In this document: piece by piece, positions 1 through 5,485 of the stretch
How positions within the stretch are numbered: the stretch's first letter is position 1
Layout: each line of letters begins with the position of its first letter
Notes under the pieces: model-generated
The model's database searches: none
What the model saw: the letters and a program-made list of their open reading frames with translations, nothing else
What the model was told of the DNA's origin: nothing
Program-made: the position numbers and the translations under genes
Source: Ruminococcaceae bacterium UBA5397
Lineage (GTDB): Bacteria > Bacillota > Clostridia > Oscillospirales > Acutalibacteraceae
Reading direction: 5' to 3'
NCBI GenBank assembly: GCA_002411615.1
Contig: DHOF01000160.1
Location: 21,289-29,717 of the forward strand
Length of the DNA: 8,429 bases

Positions 1-1475
1 ACGGATTTAAATTCTTTATCATTATATTTTGCAAGGATCTTGAGAGCAAACTCATCGACGCCCTCAGTCAGATACAAAATTTCGTAATCTTTTTCTTTCA
101 GTGCTTCTGTCTGCGGCAACAAATCCACTTTGGCAACGCTGTCTCCGGAAGCATAATAAATATACTTCTGGTCTTCTTTCATTCTGGAAACATATTCCTC
201 GAGCGTGACCATCTTTTTCTCTTTACTGGACCAGAACAGCAACAGATCCTGTAAAAGTTCTTTCTGCTGGCCAAAGTTTGCATAAACACCGTATTTTAGC
301 TGCAGCCCGAAAGCCTTAAAGAATTTCTCATAATTTTCGCGGTCGTTTTTGAGCATATTCTGCAGCTCTTCCTTGATCTTTTTCTCAAGGCGGCCTTCGA
401 TTAATTTCAGCTGACGGTCATGCTGCAGCATTTCACGCGAAATATTAAGCGACAGGTCTTGGCTGTCTACAAGGCCCTGTACAAAGCTAAAGCAGTCCGG
501 CAGCAAATCCGCACACTTATCCATAATCAAAACGCCGTTAGAATAAAGCTGCAGTCCTTTTTCATAGCTCTTGCTGTAATAATCGTAGCTTGCGTGGCTT
601 GGAATAAAGAGCAAAGCATCATAAGTAGCGGTTCCTTCCGTACTGCTGCGAATAATTTTGAGCGGTTTCTCATAGTCAAAGAATTTGTCCCGATAAAACT
701 GCTCATACTCTTCGTTTGTCACTTCATTCTTATTTTTGCGCCAAATCGGCACCATGGAATTGAGTGTCTCAAGCTCTGTATAAGTCTCATATTCCGGCTC
801 CGCATCCTTTGGAGCATCTGCCGGTTTCTCTTTCATGCGGCTCTTTTCAAGCTCCATCTTGATCGGATAGCGAATATAATCGCTGTATTTCTTCACAAGG
901 CGCTTAATCGTAAAGCCGTCAAGATACTGGTCATAGGATTCTTCTTCGGAATTCTCCGGCAGCAAATACAAGGTGATTTTTGTGCCGCGCCCTTCTTTTT
1001 CACAGGAGTCAACTGTATATCCCTCTACGCCGCTGCTCTCCCATTTCCATGCTTCGTCACTGCCATAGGCCTTGCTCTCTACCACTACTTTAGAGCTAAC
1101 CATAAACGCCGAATAGAACCCAACACCAAATTGTCCGATAATGTCAACATCATCAGATTTTTCATTGTTTTTCTTAAAATCAAGCGAGCCGGATTTTGCG
1201 ATCGTACCCAGATTGTTCTCCAGCTCTTCCTTCGTCATGCCACAGCCATTATCCTCAATCGTCAGCGTACGATTTTCTTTGTCTGCTGTAATCCGAATCT
1301 CAAAATCATCTCTCGAAAGACCCGTATCTCCATCCTGCAGCGTCTTATAATAAAGCTTGTCAATGGCATCGCTCGCATTACTGATTAACTCTCTTAAAAA
1401 AATCTCTTTGTGCGTATAAATAGAATGAATCATCAAATCCAAAAGCCGTTTTGATTCTGCCTTAAATTGCTTCAT
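1..1475 (-). CDS. htpG: Molecular chaperone HtpG (bacterial Hsp90), 3' end cut by window edge
   Basis: ATP-dependent cytosolic chaperone of the Hsp90 family. The frame is open from the ATG at 1473-1475 to the left edge, giving 491 residues; family members are about 620-640 residues, so roughly the last fifth (C-terminal dimerisation domain) lies outside. The GHKL ATPase domain is clear: the helix with E29 and N33 in [11 protein letters not shown], the DNGCGM motif at residues 75-80, and the lid/glycine motif GQFGVGF at 114-120. The middle domain carries LNISRE near residue 347, whose arginine matches the Hsp90 residue that contacts the ATP gamma-phosphate. Start choice: [20 protein letters not shown] is a typical HtpG beginning, and AGAGG lies 10 nt upstream. 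The gene is read away from the acetyltransferase gene and has its own promoter and CIRCE operator. No frameshift or missing ATPase motif is seen. Identification is secure. Confidence 0.97.
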   Translation of the reverse strand, partial: MKQFKAESKRLLDLMIHSIYTHKEIFLRELISNASDAIDKLYYKTLQDGDTGLSRDDFEIRITADKENRTLTIEDNGCGMTKEELENNLGTIAKSGSLDFKKNNEKSDDVDIIGQFGVGFYSAFMVSSKVVVESKAYGSDEAWKWESSGVEGYTVDSCEKEGRGTKITLYLLPENSEEESYDQYLDGFTIKRLVKKYSDYIRYPIKMELEKSRMKEKPADAPKDAEPEYETYTELETLNSMVPIWRKNKNEVTNEEYEQFYRDKFFDYEKPLKIIRSSTEGTATYDALLFIPSHASYDYYSKSYEKGLQLYSNGVLIMDKCADLLPDCFSFVQGLVDSQDLSLNISREMLQHDRQLKLIEGRLEKKIKEELQNMLKNDRENYEKFFKAFGLQLKYGVYANFGQQKELLQDLLLFWSSKEKKMVTLEEYVSRMKEDQKYIYYASGDSVAKVDLLPQTEALKEKDYEILYLTEGVDEFALKILAKYNDKEFKS

Positions 1476-1508
1476 GACCGATCAACCTCTTCTTACTTGT
1501 TTTTAATT

Positions 1509-1535
1509 TTAGCACTCTTTATCTTTAAGTGCTAA
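1509..1535 (-). promoter_or_regulatory. CIRCE element, operator for the heat-shock repressor HrcA
   Basis: An inverted repeat with the plus-strand arms TTAGCACTC (1509-1517) and AAGTGCTAA (1527-1535) is separated by 9 nt. The CIRCE consensus is TTAGCACTC-N9-GAGTGCTAA, so 17 of 18 arm bases match and the 9-nt spacing is exact. It sits directly downstream of the htpG -10 box, overlapping the predicted start site, which is the usual position for HrcA repression of groESL and hrcA-dnaK operons. The predicted role is repression of htpG at normal temperature and release on heat or protein-folding stress. Confidence 0.9.
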
Positions 1536-1539
1536 AATT

Positions 1540-1568
1540 ATTGTAGCGCAAATTTTTTCATTTTTCAA
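1540..1568 (-). promoter_or_regulatory. Predicted sigma-A-type promoter of htpG
   Basis: On the minus strand a -35 TTGAAA (1563-1568) is followed after exactly 17 nt by a -10 TACAAT (1540-1545). Both hexamers match the consensus at five of six bases. Transcription would start near 1533, inside the CIRCE element and about 58 nt before the htpG start codon. This is inferred from spacing and consensus; no expression data are available. Confidence 0.75.
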
Positions 1569-1619
1569 TGAATAAATTATGAATTTTCCATTTTGTAACA
1601 ATCCTCTCTCGGCAAAAAA

Positions 1620-1648
1620 TCGACAGTAAGAAGTTTTTATGATAGGAT
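1620..1648 (+). promoter_or_regulatory. Possible promoter of the GNAT acetyltransferase gene
   Basis: On the plus strand TCGACA (1620-1625, five of six matches to TTGACA) and TAGGAT (1643-1648, five of six to TATAAT) are separated by 17 nt. The start site would lie near 1655, about 20 nt before the ATG. A TATGAT at 1638-1643 is a second possible -10 box but has no well-spaced -35. The CIRCE lies about 85 nt upstream of this -35 and probably does not act on this promoter. Confidence 0.5.
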
Positions 1649-1675
1649 AGAGACTTAGAATGGAGGAGAAAAGTA

Positions 1676-2251
1676 ATGCTATTAAAAAAGGCCACTCAAA
1701 AACAAATTGAGCAGCTCTTTTATAACCGCTTTGCACAGGATTTTCCAAAAAGCGAACGGATTCCTCTGTCACTTTGGTTTCTTGCAGAACATTCGGGATT
1801 TTTTGATACTCGAATTCTCACAAAAGAAGATCGTCCGCTAGGTTACACAACGCTTGCAAAATATGATTCCGTTGTTCTCATCTATTATCTTTCCATATTT
1901 AAAGAATACCGGAACTATGGCTATGGATCTGACTTTCTCTCGAAAATTTTGGAACTCTGTTCCTCAGAAAAAGCGATTTATGTTGAAGTTGACCGTCCGG
2001 GATTTGGAAAAACAGATGCTGAGAATCGAATTCGGCAGCGACGAATTTCTTTTTATCACCGCAATCATTTTGTGGATACTGATGTTCAGTTTAAACTGTT
2101 CGGCGCTGATTTGGAACTGATGGTCTGTCCAACCAACTCTGAGCATGTAATTCCTTCCAATTCCGTCTTATTGCAGACAGAACAACAAATCCTGCGTTCC
2201 TTATTTGGGACTTCCTATATGAAATCACATCCCTTAAAATTGACTTTCTAA
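1676..2251 (+). CDS. GNAT-family N-acetyltransferase, substrate unknown
   Basis: A 191-residue cytosolic protein with the core of the GCN5-related N-acetyltransferase fold. Residues about 50-70 (LGYTTLAKYDSVVLIYYLSI) look like the central beta strands. They are followed by the acetyl-CoA pyrophosphate-binding loop in EYRNYGYGSDFL, which fits the family pattern [RQ]-x-x-G-x-[GA] (motif A), and then a helix. RISFYHRNHFV near residues 122-132 resembles motif B, where the acetyl donor is positioned. About 45 residues after the core have no feature I recognise. The start is well supported: GGAGGAG at 1662-1668 lies 7 nt before the ATG. It is the only plus-strand gene here and is monocistronic, bounded by its own predicted promoter and a terminator. 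Neighbours give no hint of the substrate; small molecule, peptide or protein amines are all possible. Family membership is likely; the specific function is not known. Confidence 0.8.
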   Translation: MLLKKATQKQIEQLFYNRFAQDFPKSERIPLSLWFLAEHSGFFDTRILTKEDRPLGYTTLAKYDSVVLIYYLSIFKEYRNYGYGSDFLSKILELCSSEKAIYVEVDRPGFGKTDAENRIRQRRISFYHRNHFVDTDVQFKLFGADLELMVCPTNSEHVIPSNSVLLQTEQQILRSLFGTSYMKSHPLKLTF

Positions 2252-2255
2252 TTCT

Positions 2256-2292
2256 AAAAAAGCAGGCAGCATTTTTGCTGTCTGCTTTTTTT
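2256..2292. terminator. Bidirectional intrinsic terminator between the converging GNAT and CDF genes
   Basis: A 10-bp stem is formed by GCAGGCAGCA (2262-2271) and TGCTGTCTGC (2276-2285), with one G-U or mismatch position and a TTTT loop. It is followed on the plus strand by seven T (2286-2292) and preceded by six A (2256-2261), which give a U tract on the minus strand. It therefore fits both the acetyltransferase gene, whose stop ends at 2251, and the CDF gene, whose stop begins at 2296. Confidence 0.92.
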
Positions 2293-2295
2293 GGT

Positions 2296-3480
2296 TTATT
2301 CTTCCGGAGCATCTGATGGAATATAATTATGATCCACCGTAATCACGGCTCGATATGTTGGATCGAGTCCCTCAACCATTTTAACAACTTGATCATGCAA
2401 AATATCATCTTTTGTAGAGAAGCCAAAAGGGACACAAATATCAAAAAGGACGTTGCTGTGAGTCGTTCCCCAGACCACACGGAAATCATGCATGGTAATC
2501 TCTGGTGAAAGCAAGTGCAATGCATCTTTTACGCGCTCTTTCAGTTGGTTGGTCCTCTCATCGTTCGTCACGATGGGGTCCATATGAATCACGAGCTGAA
2601 TTCCCATTTCGGAATGGAAATCTTTTTCAATATTGTCAATCATATCATGACTTTTCATAATATCCGCCCTAGCATCCACTTCACAATGCACACTTGCAAA
2701 AATATTTCCGGCTCCATAATTATGCACGGTTAAATCATGCATTCCCAAAACGCCCGGATAAGCCATAATTCGATGATAGATCTCGTCCACCATTTCTTTG
2801 CTAGGGGCAACTCCTAAAAGCGGATTGCTGGTATCTCGAATCAAATGAATTCCTGTCAAAAAGACCATAATAGCAACTACAAGGCCCATATAGCCGTCTA
2901 AATTAAATCCTGTCAGCGCCGTAAGACCCATTCCGAGGAGAATCGCCGATGTAGAAATTACATCGTTGCGGCTGTCAACAGAATTTGCCAAAAGTGCTTC
3001 TGAAGAAATCGCCTGACCCATCGAACGATAAAACAAGCACTGCCATAGCTTTATCAAAATAGAAATGAGCAAAACAACAACTGTCAAAAAGCTGATCTCC
3101 GCCGGTTCCGGAGAAATGATTTTTAAAATAGATTCTTGTCCCAGTTGACATCCCAATGCTAAAATGACAAAAGAGACAATCATCCCGCTGATGTATTCTA
3201 TTCTCTCGTGTCCGAATGGATGCTCTGCATCAGCCGGCTTTTCGGCCATCTTAAATCCAACCAAGGTGATGATCGATGACGCAGAATCTGAAAGGTTATT
3301 GACGGCGTCCGCCACCACAGCGATGCTGTGAAAAAGTATACCTGCGATAAACTTTAAAGCAGAGAGCAATAAATTTGTTAAAATGCCCACTAACCCGGCA
3401 AATTTTCCATAGCTCGCTCTGACCTTCATATCCGAGGTATTTTGATAATTCTTAATAAAATGCCGGATTAAAAACTGCAT
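2296..3480 (-). CDS. Cation diffusion facilitator (CDF) family transporter, probable manganese exporter
   Basis: A 394-residue inner-membrane metal/proton antiporter. Hydrophobic segments lie near residues 29-51, 53-76, 98-112, 130-150, 174-190 and 198-213, fitting the six-helix CDF core. The transport site can be read: N61xxxD65 in helix 2 (DAVNNLSDSAS) and D169xxxD173 in helix 5 (NSVDSRNDV). Zinc exporters such as YiiP have D and H at the first positions; N-D/D-D is the pattern of manganese CDFs such as MntE and MneP, so Mn(II) export is inferred. The signature HPFGHERIEY is at 87-96. After the core come two similar cytoplasmic modules (about 232-302 and 314-388), making the protein longer than the roughly 300-residue minimal CDF. 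Start choice: GAGG lies 11 nt upstream of the first ATG, and the inner Met18 has no ribosome site. It lies 35 nt after the fumarase-type gene, so the two are probably cotranscribed. Confidence 0.93.
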   Translation of the reverse strand: MQFLIRHFIKNYQNTSDMKVRASYGKFAGLVGILTNLLLSALKFIAGILFHSIAVVADAVNNLSDSASSIITLVGFKMAEKPADAEHPFGHERIEYISGMIVSFVILALGCQLGQESILKIISPEPAEISFLTVVVLLISILIKLWQCLFYRSMGQAISSEALLANSVDSRNDVISTSAILLGMGLTALTGFNLDGYMGLVVAIMVFLTGIHLIRDTSNPLLGVAPSKEMVDEIYHRIMAYPGVLGMHDLTVHNYGAGNIFASVHCEVDARADIMKSHDMIDNIEKDFHSEMGIQLVIHMDPIVTNDERTNQLKERVKDALHLLSPEITMHDFRVVWGTTHSNVLFDICVPFGFSTKDDILHDQVVKMVEGLDPTYRAVITVDHNYIPSDAPEE

Positions 3481-3515
3481 AAAATCAATCGCCTCACAAC
3501 GAATTCAAAAGTCAT

Positions 3516-4049
3516 TTAGGGCCTTTTAAATAGATTCCCGCCATGGCAGTCAATTGCCGTAATTAACGGAAAATCTTCTATCTCCAGACGTTTAATGCTC
3601 TCACAGCCTAAATCATCAAATGCAATCACGTCCTGCTTTTTAATACAGCGGCAAGCAAGTGCTCCTGCCCCACCGATTGCACAAAGATAGACTGCCTGAT
3701 TCCGGCAGATTGCCTCGCATACTTCTGCACTGCGGCCACCCTTGCCAATCATACATTTAAGGCCCAAATCAAGCAGGCGCGGTGAAAAAACATCCATTCT
3801 CGTGCTGGTAGTCGGCCCACAGGAACCAGTCGCTAAGCCTTCCGGAGCAGGTGTTGCTCCCGCATAATAAATAGTCGCCCCAAAAAGCTCAAAGGGCAGC
3901 TTTTTCCCCTGATCTACCAAATCGATCATTCTCTTATGAGCGGCATCACGAGCGGTATAAATAATGCCGCTTAAAAGCACATTATCCCCTGCATGAAGAG
4001 TCGGAGCTAGTTTGACCATTTGTTGCGCATTAATCCTGATTTTTTCCAT
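3516..4049 (-). CDS. Class I (Fe-S) fumarate hydratase/tartrate dehydratase beta subunit
   Basis: A 177-residue cytosolic protein equivalent to the C-terminal domain of [4Fe-4S] class I fumarases, which in many anaerobes is a separate beta subunit of about 180-190 residues. Visible family motifs are LSGIIYTARDAAHKR (27-40), YYAGATPAPEG (61-71), the substrate-binding GPTTSTRMD (78-86), LGLKCMIGKGG (95-105) and DDLGCESIKRLEIEDFP (145-161). The alpha subunit, which carries the cluster cysteines and pairs with this one to make the active site for fumarate/malate or tartrate, is not next to it: ftsZ is upstream and a CDF transporter downstream. The protein contains nine cysteines (77, 99, 111, 115, 123, 133, 135, 149, 168), more than I expect for this family. 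The ribosome site GAGGAGAG (around 4058-4065) supports the start. Fumarase and tartrate dehydratase beta subunits cannot be told apart by eye; a fumarase role is more likely. Confidence 0.93.
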   Translation of the reverse strand: MEKIRINAQQMVKLAPTLHAGDNVLLSGIIYTARDAAHKRMIDLVDQGKKLPFELFGATIYYAGATPAPEGLATGSCGPTTSTRMDVFSPRLLDLGLKCMIGKGGRSAEVCEAICRNQAVYLCAIGGAGALACRCIKKQDVIAFDDLGCESIKRLEIEDFPLITAIDCHGGNLFKRP

Positions 4050-4101
4050 TTTATAATCTCTCCTCTTCGAAAATTCAAATTAAAATACTAGGATAGAGAA
4101 A

Positions 4102-4129
4102 GGAGACGGACGCGAAAGCGCCCGTCTCC
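4102..4129 (-). terminator. GC-rich hairpin downstream of ftsZ, probable (weak U tract) terminator
   Basis: Twelve-base arms at 4102-4113 and 4118-4129 flank a 4-nt loop. Read on the minus strand the stem is complete, with a single G-U pair (GGAGACGGGCGC against GCGTCCGTCTCC) and loop TTTC. On the plus strand the same position is an A-C mismatch, so the structure is better suited to minus-strand RNA. It begins 20 nt after the ftsZ stop codon. The following tract, TTTCTCTATCC, is poor in T, so termination may be partial and the fumarase-type gene may receive read-through. I see no convincing promoter between this hairpin and that gene. Confidence 0.65.
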
Positions 4130-4148
4130 GAAAGATTCTCAAAAGCTT

Positions 4149-5297
4149 TTATTTACGATTGAAGATTGACATAATATCCACATAATCATCGTCTTCTTCA
4201 GAAGAACTCGGTGCTTTATCAACTGCTCTTCCAGTGCTGCGAGGAGCAGCAGATGCTGTCGACTGCTGCTGACGTCTTGCAGAAGAAGCTGCCATCGGTG
4301 GAATATCAATGTCCAAATCAGCATCCGGATCAGAACCATCATGGGTTGCAAAGCCGGTTGCAACGACTGTTACAGTCATCTCATCATCCATATTTTCATC
4401 AAAAGCAGCGCCCCAAATAATATTGGCGTCTTTATGTGCCTGCTCAGAAATCATAGAAGATGCAGTTTCAATCTCATCCAAACCAATATCCGGAGAGGAA
4501 GTAATATTAATAATAACGCCCTTTGCCCCAGCAATCGAGGTTTCCAGCAGCGGACTGGAAATTGCCATACTGGCAGCAGTCTCAGCCTTATCTTTACCAG
4601 AAGCGTGGCCAACGCCCATATGCGCATAGCCGGCATCTTTCATCACAGAAGTAACATCAGCGAAATCAAGGTTGACAAGACCCGGAAGCTTAATCAGGTC
4701 AGAAATGCTCTGAACGCCCTGACGCAAAACATCATCTGCAACTGCAAATGCGTTGAGCAGAGTAATACGCTGTTCAGAAACCAATTTCAAACGCTCATTT
4801 GGAATTACGACCAAAGAATCAACATGTTCTTTCAGATTGGCAATTCCTTCATCAGCTTGAGCCATCCGAACCTTTCCTTCAAATGCAAAAGGTTTTGTCA
4901 CAATTCCAATCGTAAGAATTCCCATGTCTCTTGCAATTTCAGCTACGATTGGTGCAGCGCCGGTACCGGTGCCGCCGCCCATACCAGCAGTAATAAAGAC
5001 CATATCACTGCCGCGAATGGCTGCAGAAATAGCCTCGCGGCTTTCGTCCGCGGCTTTGCTGCCGATTTCAGGTTTGCTGCCCGCACCTTTGCCATGCGTA
5101 ACCTTTTCGCCAATTTGAATTTTCTGAGTGGCCTTTGAACGGTAGAGCGCCTGTTTATCAGTATTCACTGTAATAAATTCAACACCCTGCACGCCGGAGT
5201 TGACCATTCGATCAACCGCATTTCCGCCGCCGCCGCCGACACCAACGACCTTAATCTGAACAATATTATCGAAATCGCTATCAATTTCAAAAGGCAT
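4149..5297 (-). CDS. ftsZ: Cell division protein FtsZ
   Basis: Tubulin-like GTPase that polymerises into the Z ring and directs septal peptidoglycan synthesis; 382 residues, a normal length. Motifs in order: the N-terminal nucleotide loop [14 protein letters not shown] (18-31); VNTDKQAL (44-51); the tubulin signature GGGTGTG (107-113); the T7 synergy loop NLDFAD (209-214) with N209, D211 and D214, which completes the GTPase site of the next subunit; a variable Ala/Ser/Gln-rich linker (about 335-366); and an acidic stretch ending in [14 protein letters not shown]. This tail is the conserved C-terminal peptide that normally binds FtsA, SepF or ZapD, in a form that departs from the common DIPxFLR. 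The start is supported by AAGGGGG (5307-5313), 9 nt upstream. ftsQ lies 188 nt upstream with a promoter-bearing gap between, and ftsA is absent from this position. Identification is secure. Confidence 0.99.
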   Translation of the reverse strand: MPFEIDSDFDNIVQIKVVGVGGGGGNAVDRMVNSGVQGVEFITVNTDKQALYRSKATQKIQIGEKVTHGKGAGSKPEIGSKAADESREAISAAIRGSDMVFITAGMGGGTGTGAAPIVAEIARDMGILTIGIVTKPFAFEGKVRMAQADEGIANLKEHVDSLVVIPNERLKLVSEQRITLLNAFAVADDVLRQGVQSISDLIKLPGLVNLDFADVTSVMKDAGYAHMGVGHASGKDKAETAASMAISSPLLETSIAGAKGVIINITSSPDIGLDEIETASSMISEQAHKDANIIWGAAFDENMDDEMTVTVVATGFATHDGSDPDADLDIDIPPMAASSARRQQQSTASAAPRSTGRAVDKAPSSSEEDDDYVDIMSIFNRK

Positions 5298-5330
5298 TTT
5301 TTAAATCCCCCTTAATGATGTACAATCCTA

Positions 5331-5355
5331 CATTTTACGGGGAACCCGTAAAATG
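5331..5355 (-). repeat. Perfect inverted repeat in the ftsZ leader (possible operator or RNA hairpin)
   Basis: Plus-strand arms CATTTTACGGG (5331-5341) and CCCGTAAAATG (5345-5355) are perfect reverse complements over 11 bp with a 3-nt loop. The element lies 33 nt before the ftsZ start codon and about 10 nt after the predicted transcription start. On the minus strand no T run follows it (TAGGATTG), so it is not an intrinsic terminator. It could be a protein binding site or a 5' leader hairpin. I do not recognise it as the site of a known regulator. Confidence 0.85.
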
Positions 5356-5371
5356 ACCATTTCTTTTTTCA

Positions 5372-5410
5372 ATTATATTTTACTTTATCACGTTTCACGA
5401 TAAATTTCAA
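5372..5410 (-). promoter_or_regulatory. Predicted ftsZ promoter region with overlapping inverted repeat
   Basis: Two overlapping readings exist on the minus strand. The first is TTGAAA (5405-5410), 17 nt, then TAAAGT (5382-5387), with a good -35 and a four-of-six -10. The second is a perfect -10 TATAAT (5372-5377) with only a poor -35 (TCGTGA) 17 nt upstream. The spacer of the first promoter contains an inverted repeat, TTTATC (5384-5389) and GATAAA (5399-5404), 9 nt apart, which could be an operator. Either reading gives ftsZ a leader of roughly 70-80 nt. The region is otherwise AT-rich with no gene. Confidence 0.55.
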
Positions 5411-5485
5411 CTATTTCAATTAGAAAATTCCGTAATTCAAAGAAGTTCTTCAAATGGTCTTTCTAATTTTAGAATTTGCATCGAA

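Noticed and set aside
420..1388. A 322-codon plus-strand open frame antisense to htpG
   Set aside because: It lies wholly inside the clear htpG coding frame, has no ribosome site, and its translation has no recognisable domain; it is a shadow of htpG codon use.
1509..1535. The inverted repeat upstream of htpG as a transcription terminator
   Set aside because: Arm sequence and spacing match CIRCE, it is in the promoter region, and no gene ends there.
1509..1772. An 87-codon minus-strand frame across the htpG/GNAT intergenic region
   Set aside because: It overlaps the start of the acetyltransferase gene, the GNAT promoter and the CIRCE; it has no ribosome site and ends in the operator.
4102..4129. 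The C(GAAA)G hairpin as a structured plus-strand RNA or riboswitch
   Set aside because: The stem is better on the minus strand (G-U instead of A-C), and it sits 20 nt after the ftsZ stop, so a terminator is the simpler reading.
4237..4283. GCAGCAG/CTGCTGCTG-like short repeats near the ftsZ 3' end
   Set aside because: They encode the Ala/Ser/Gln-rich FtsZ linker, which is normally low in complexity; they are not a separate repeat element.
4341..5138. A 265-codon plus-strand open frame antisense to ftsZ
   Set aside because: It is fully inside ftsZ, is composed of residues expected from the antisense of conserved FtsZ motifs, and has no ribosome site.
5461..5474. TTCTAA-TT-TTAGAA hairpin after ftsQ as a terminator
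   Set aside because: A 6-bp, AT-only-rich stem with a 2-nt loop and no U tract is too weak; a real ftsQ terminator is not visible.
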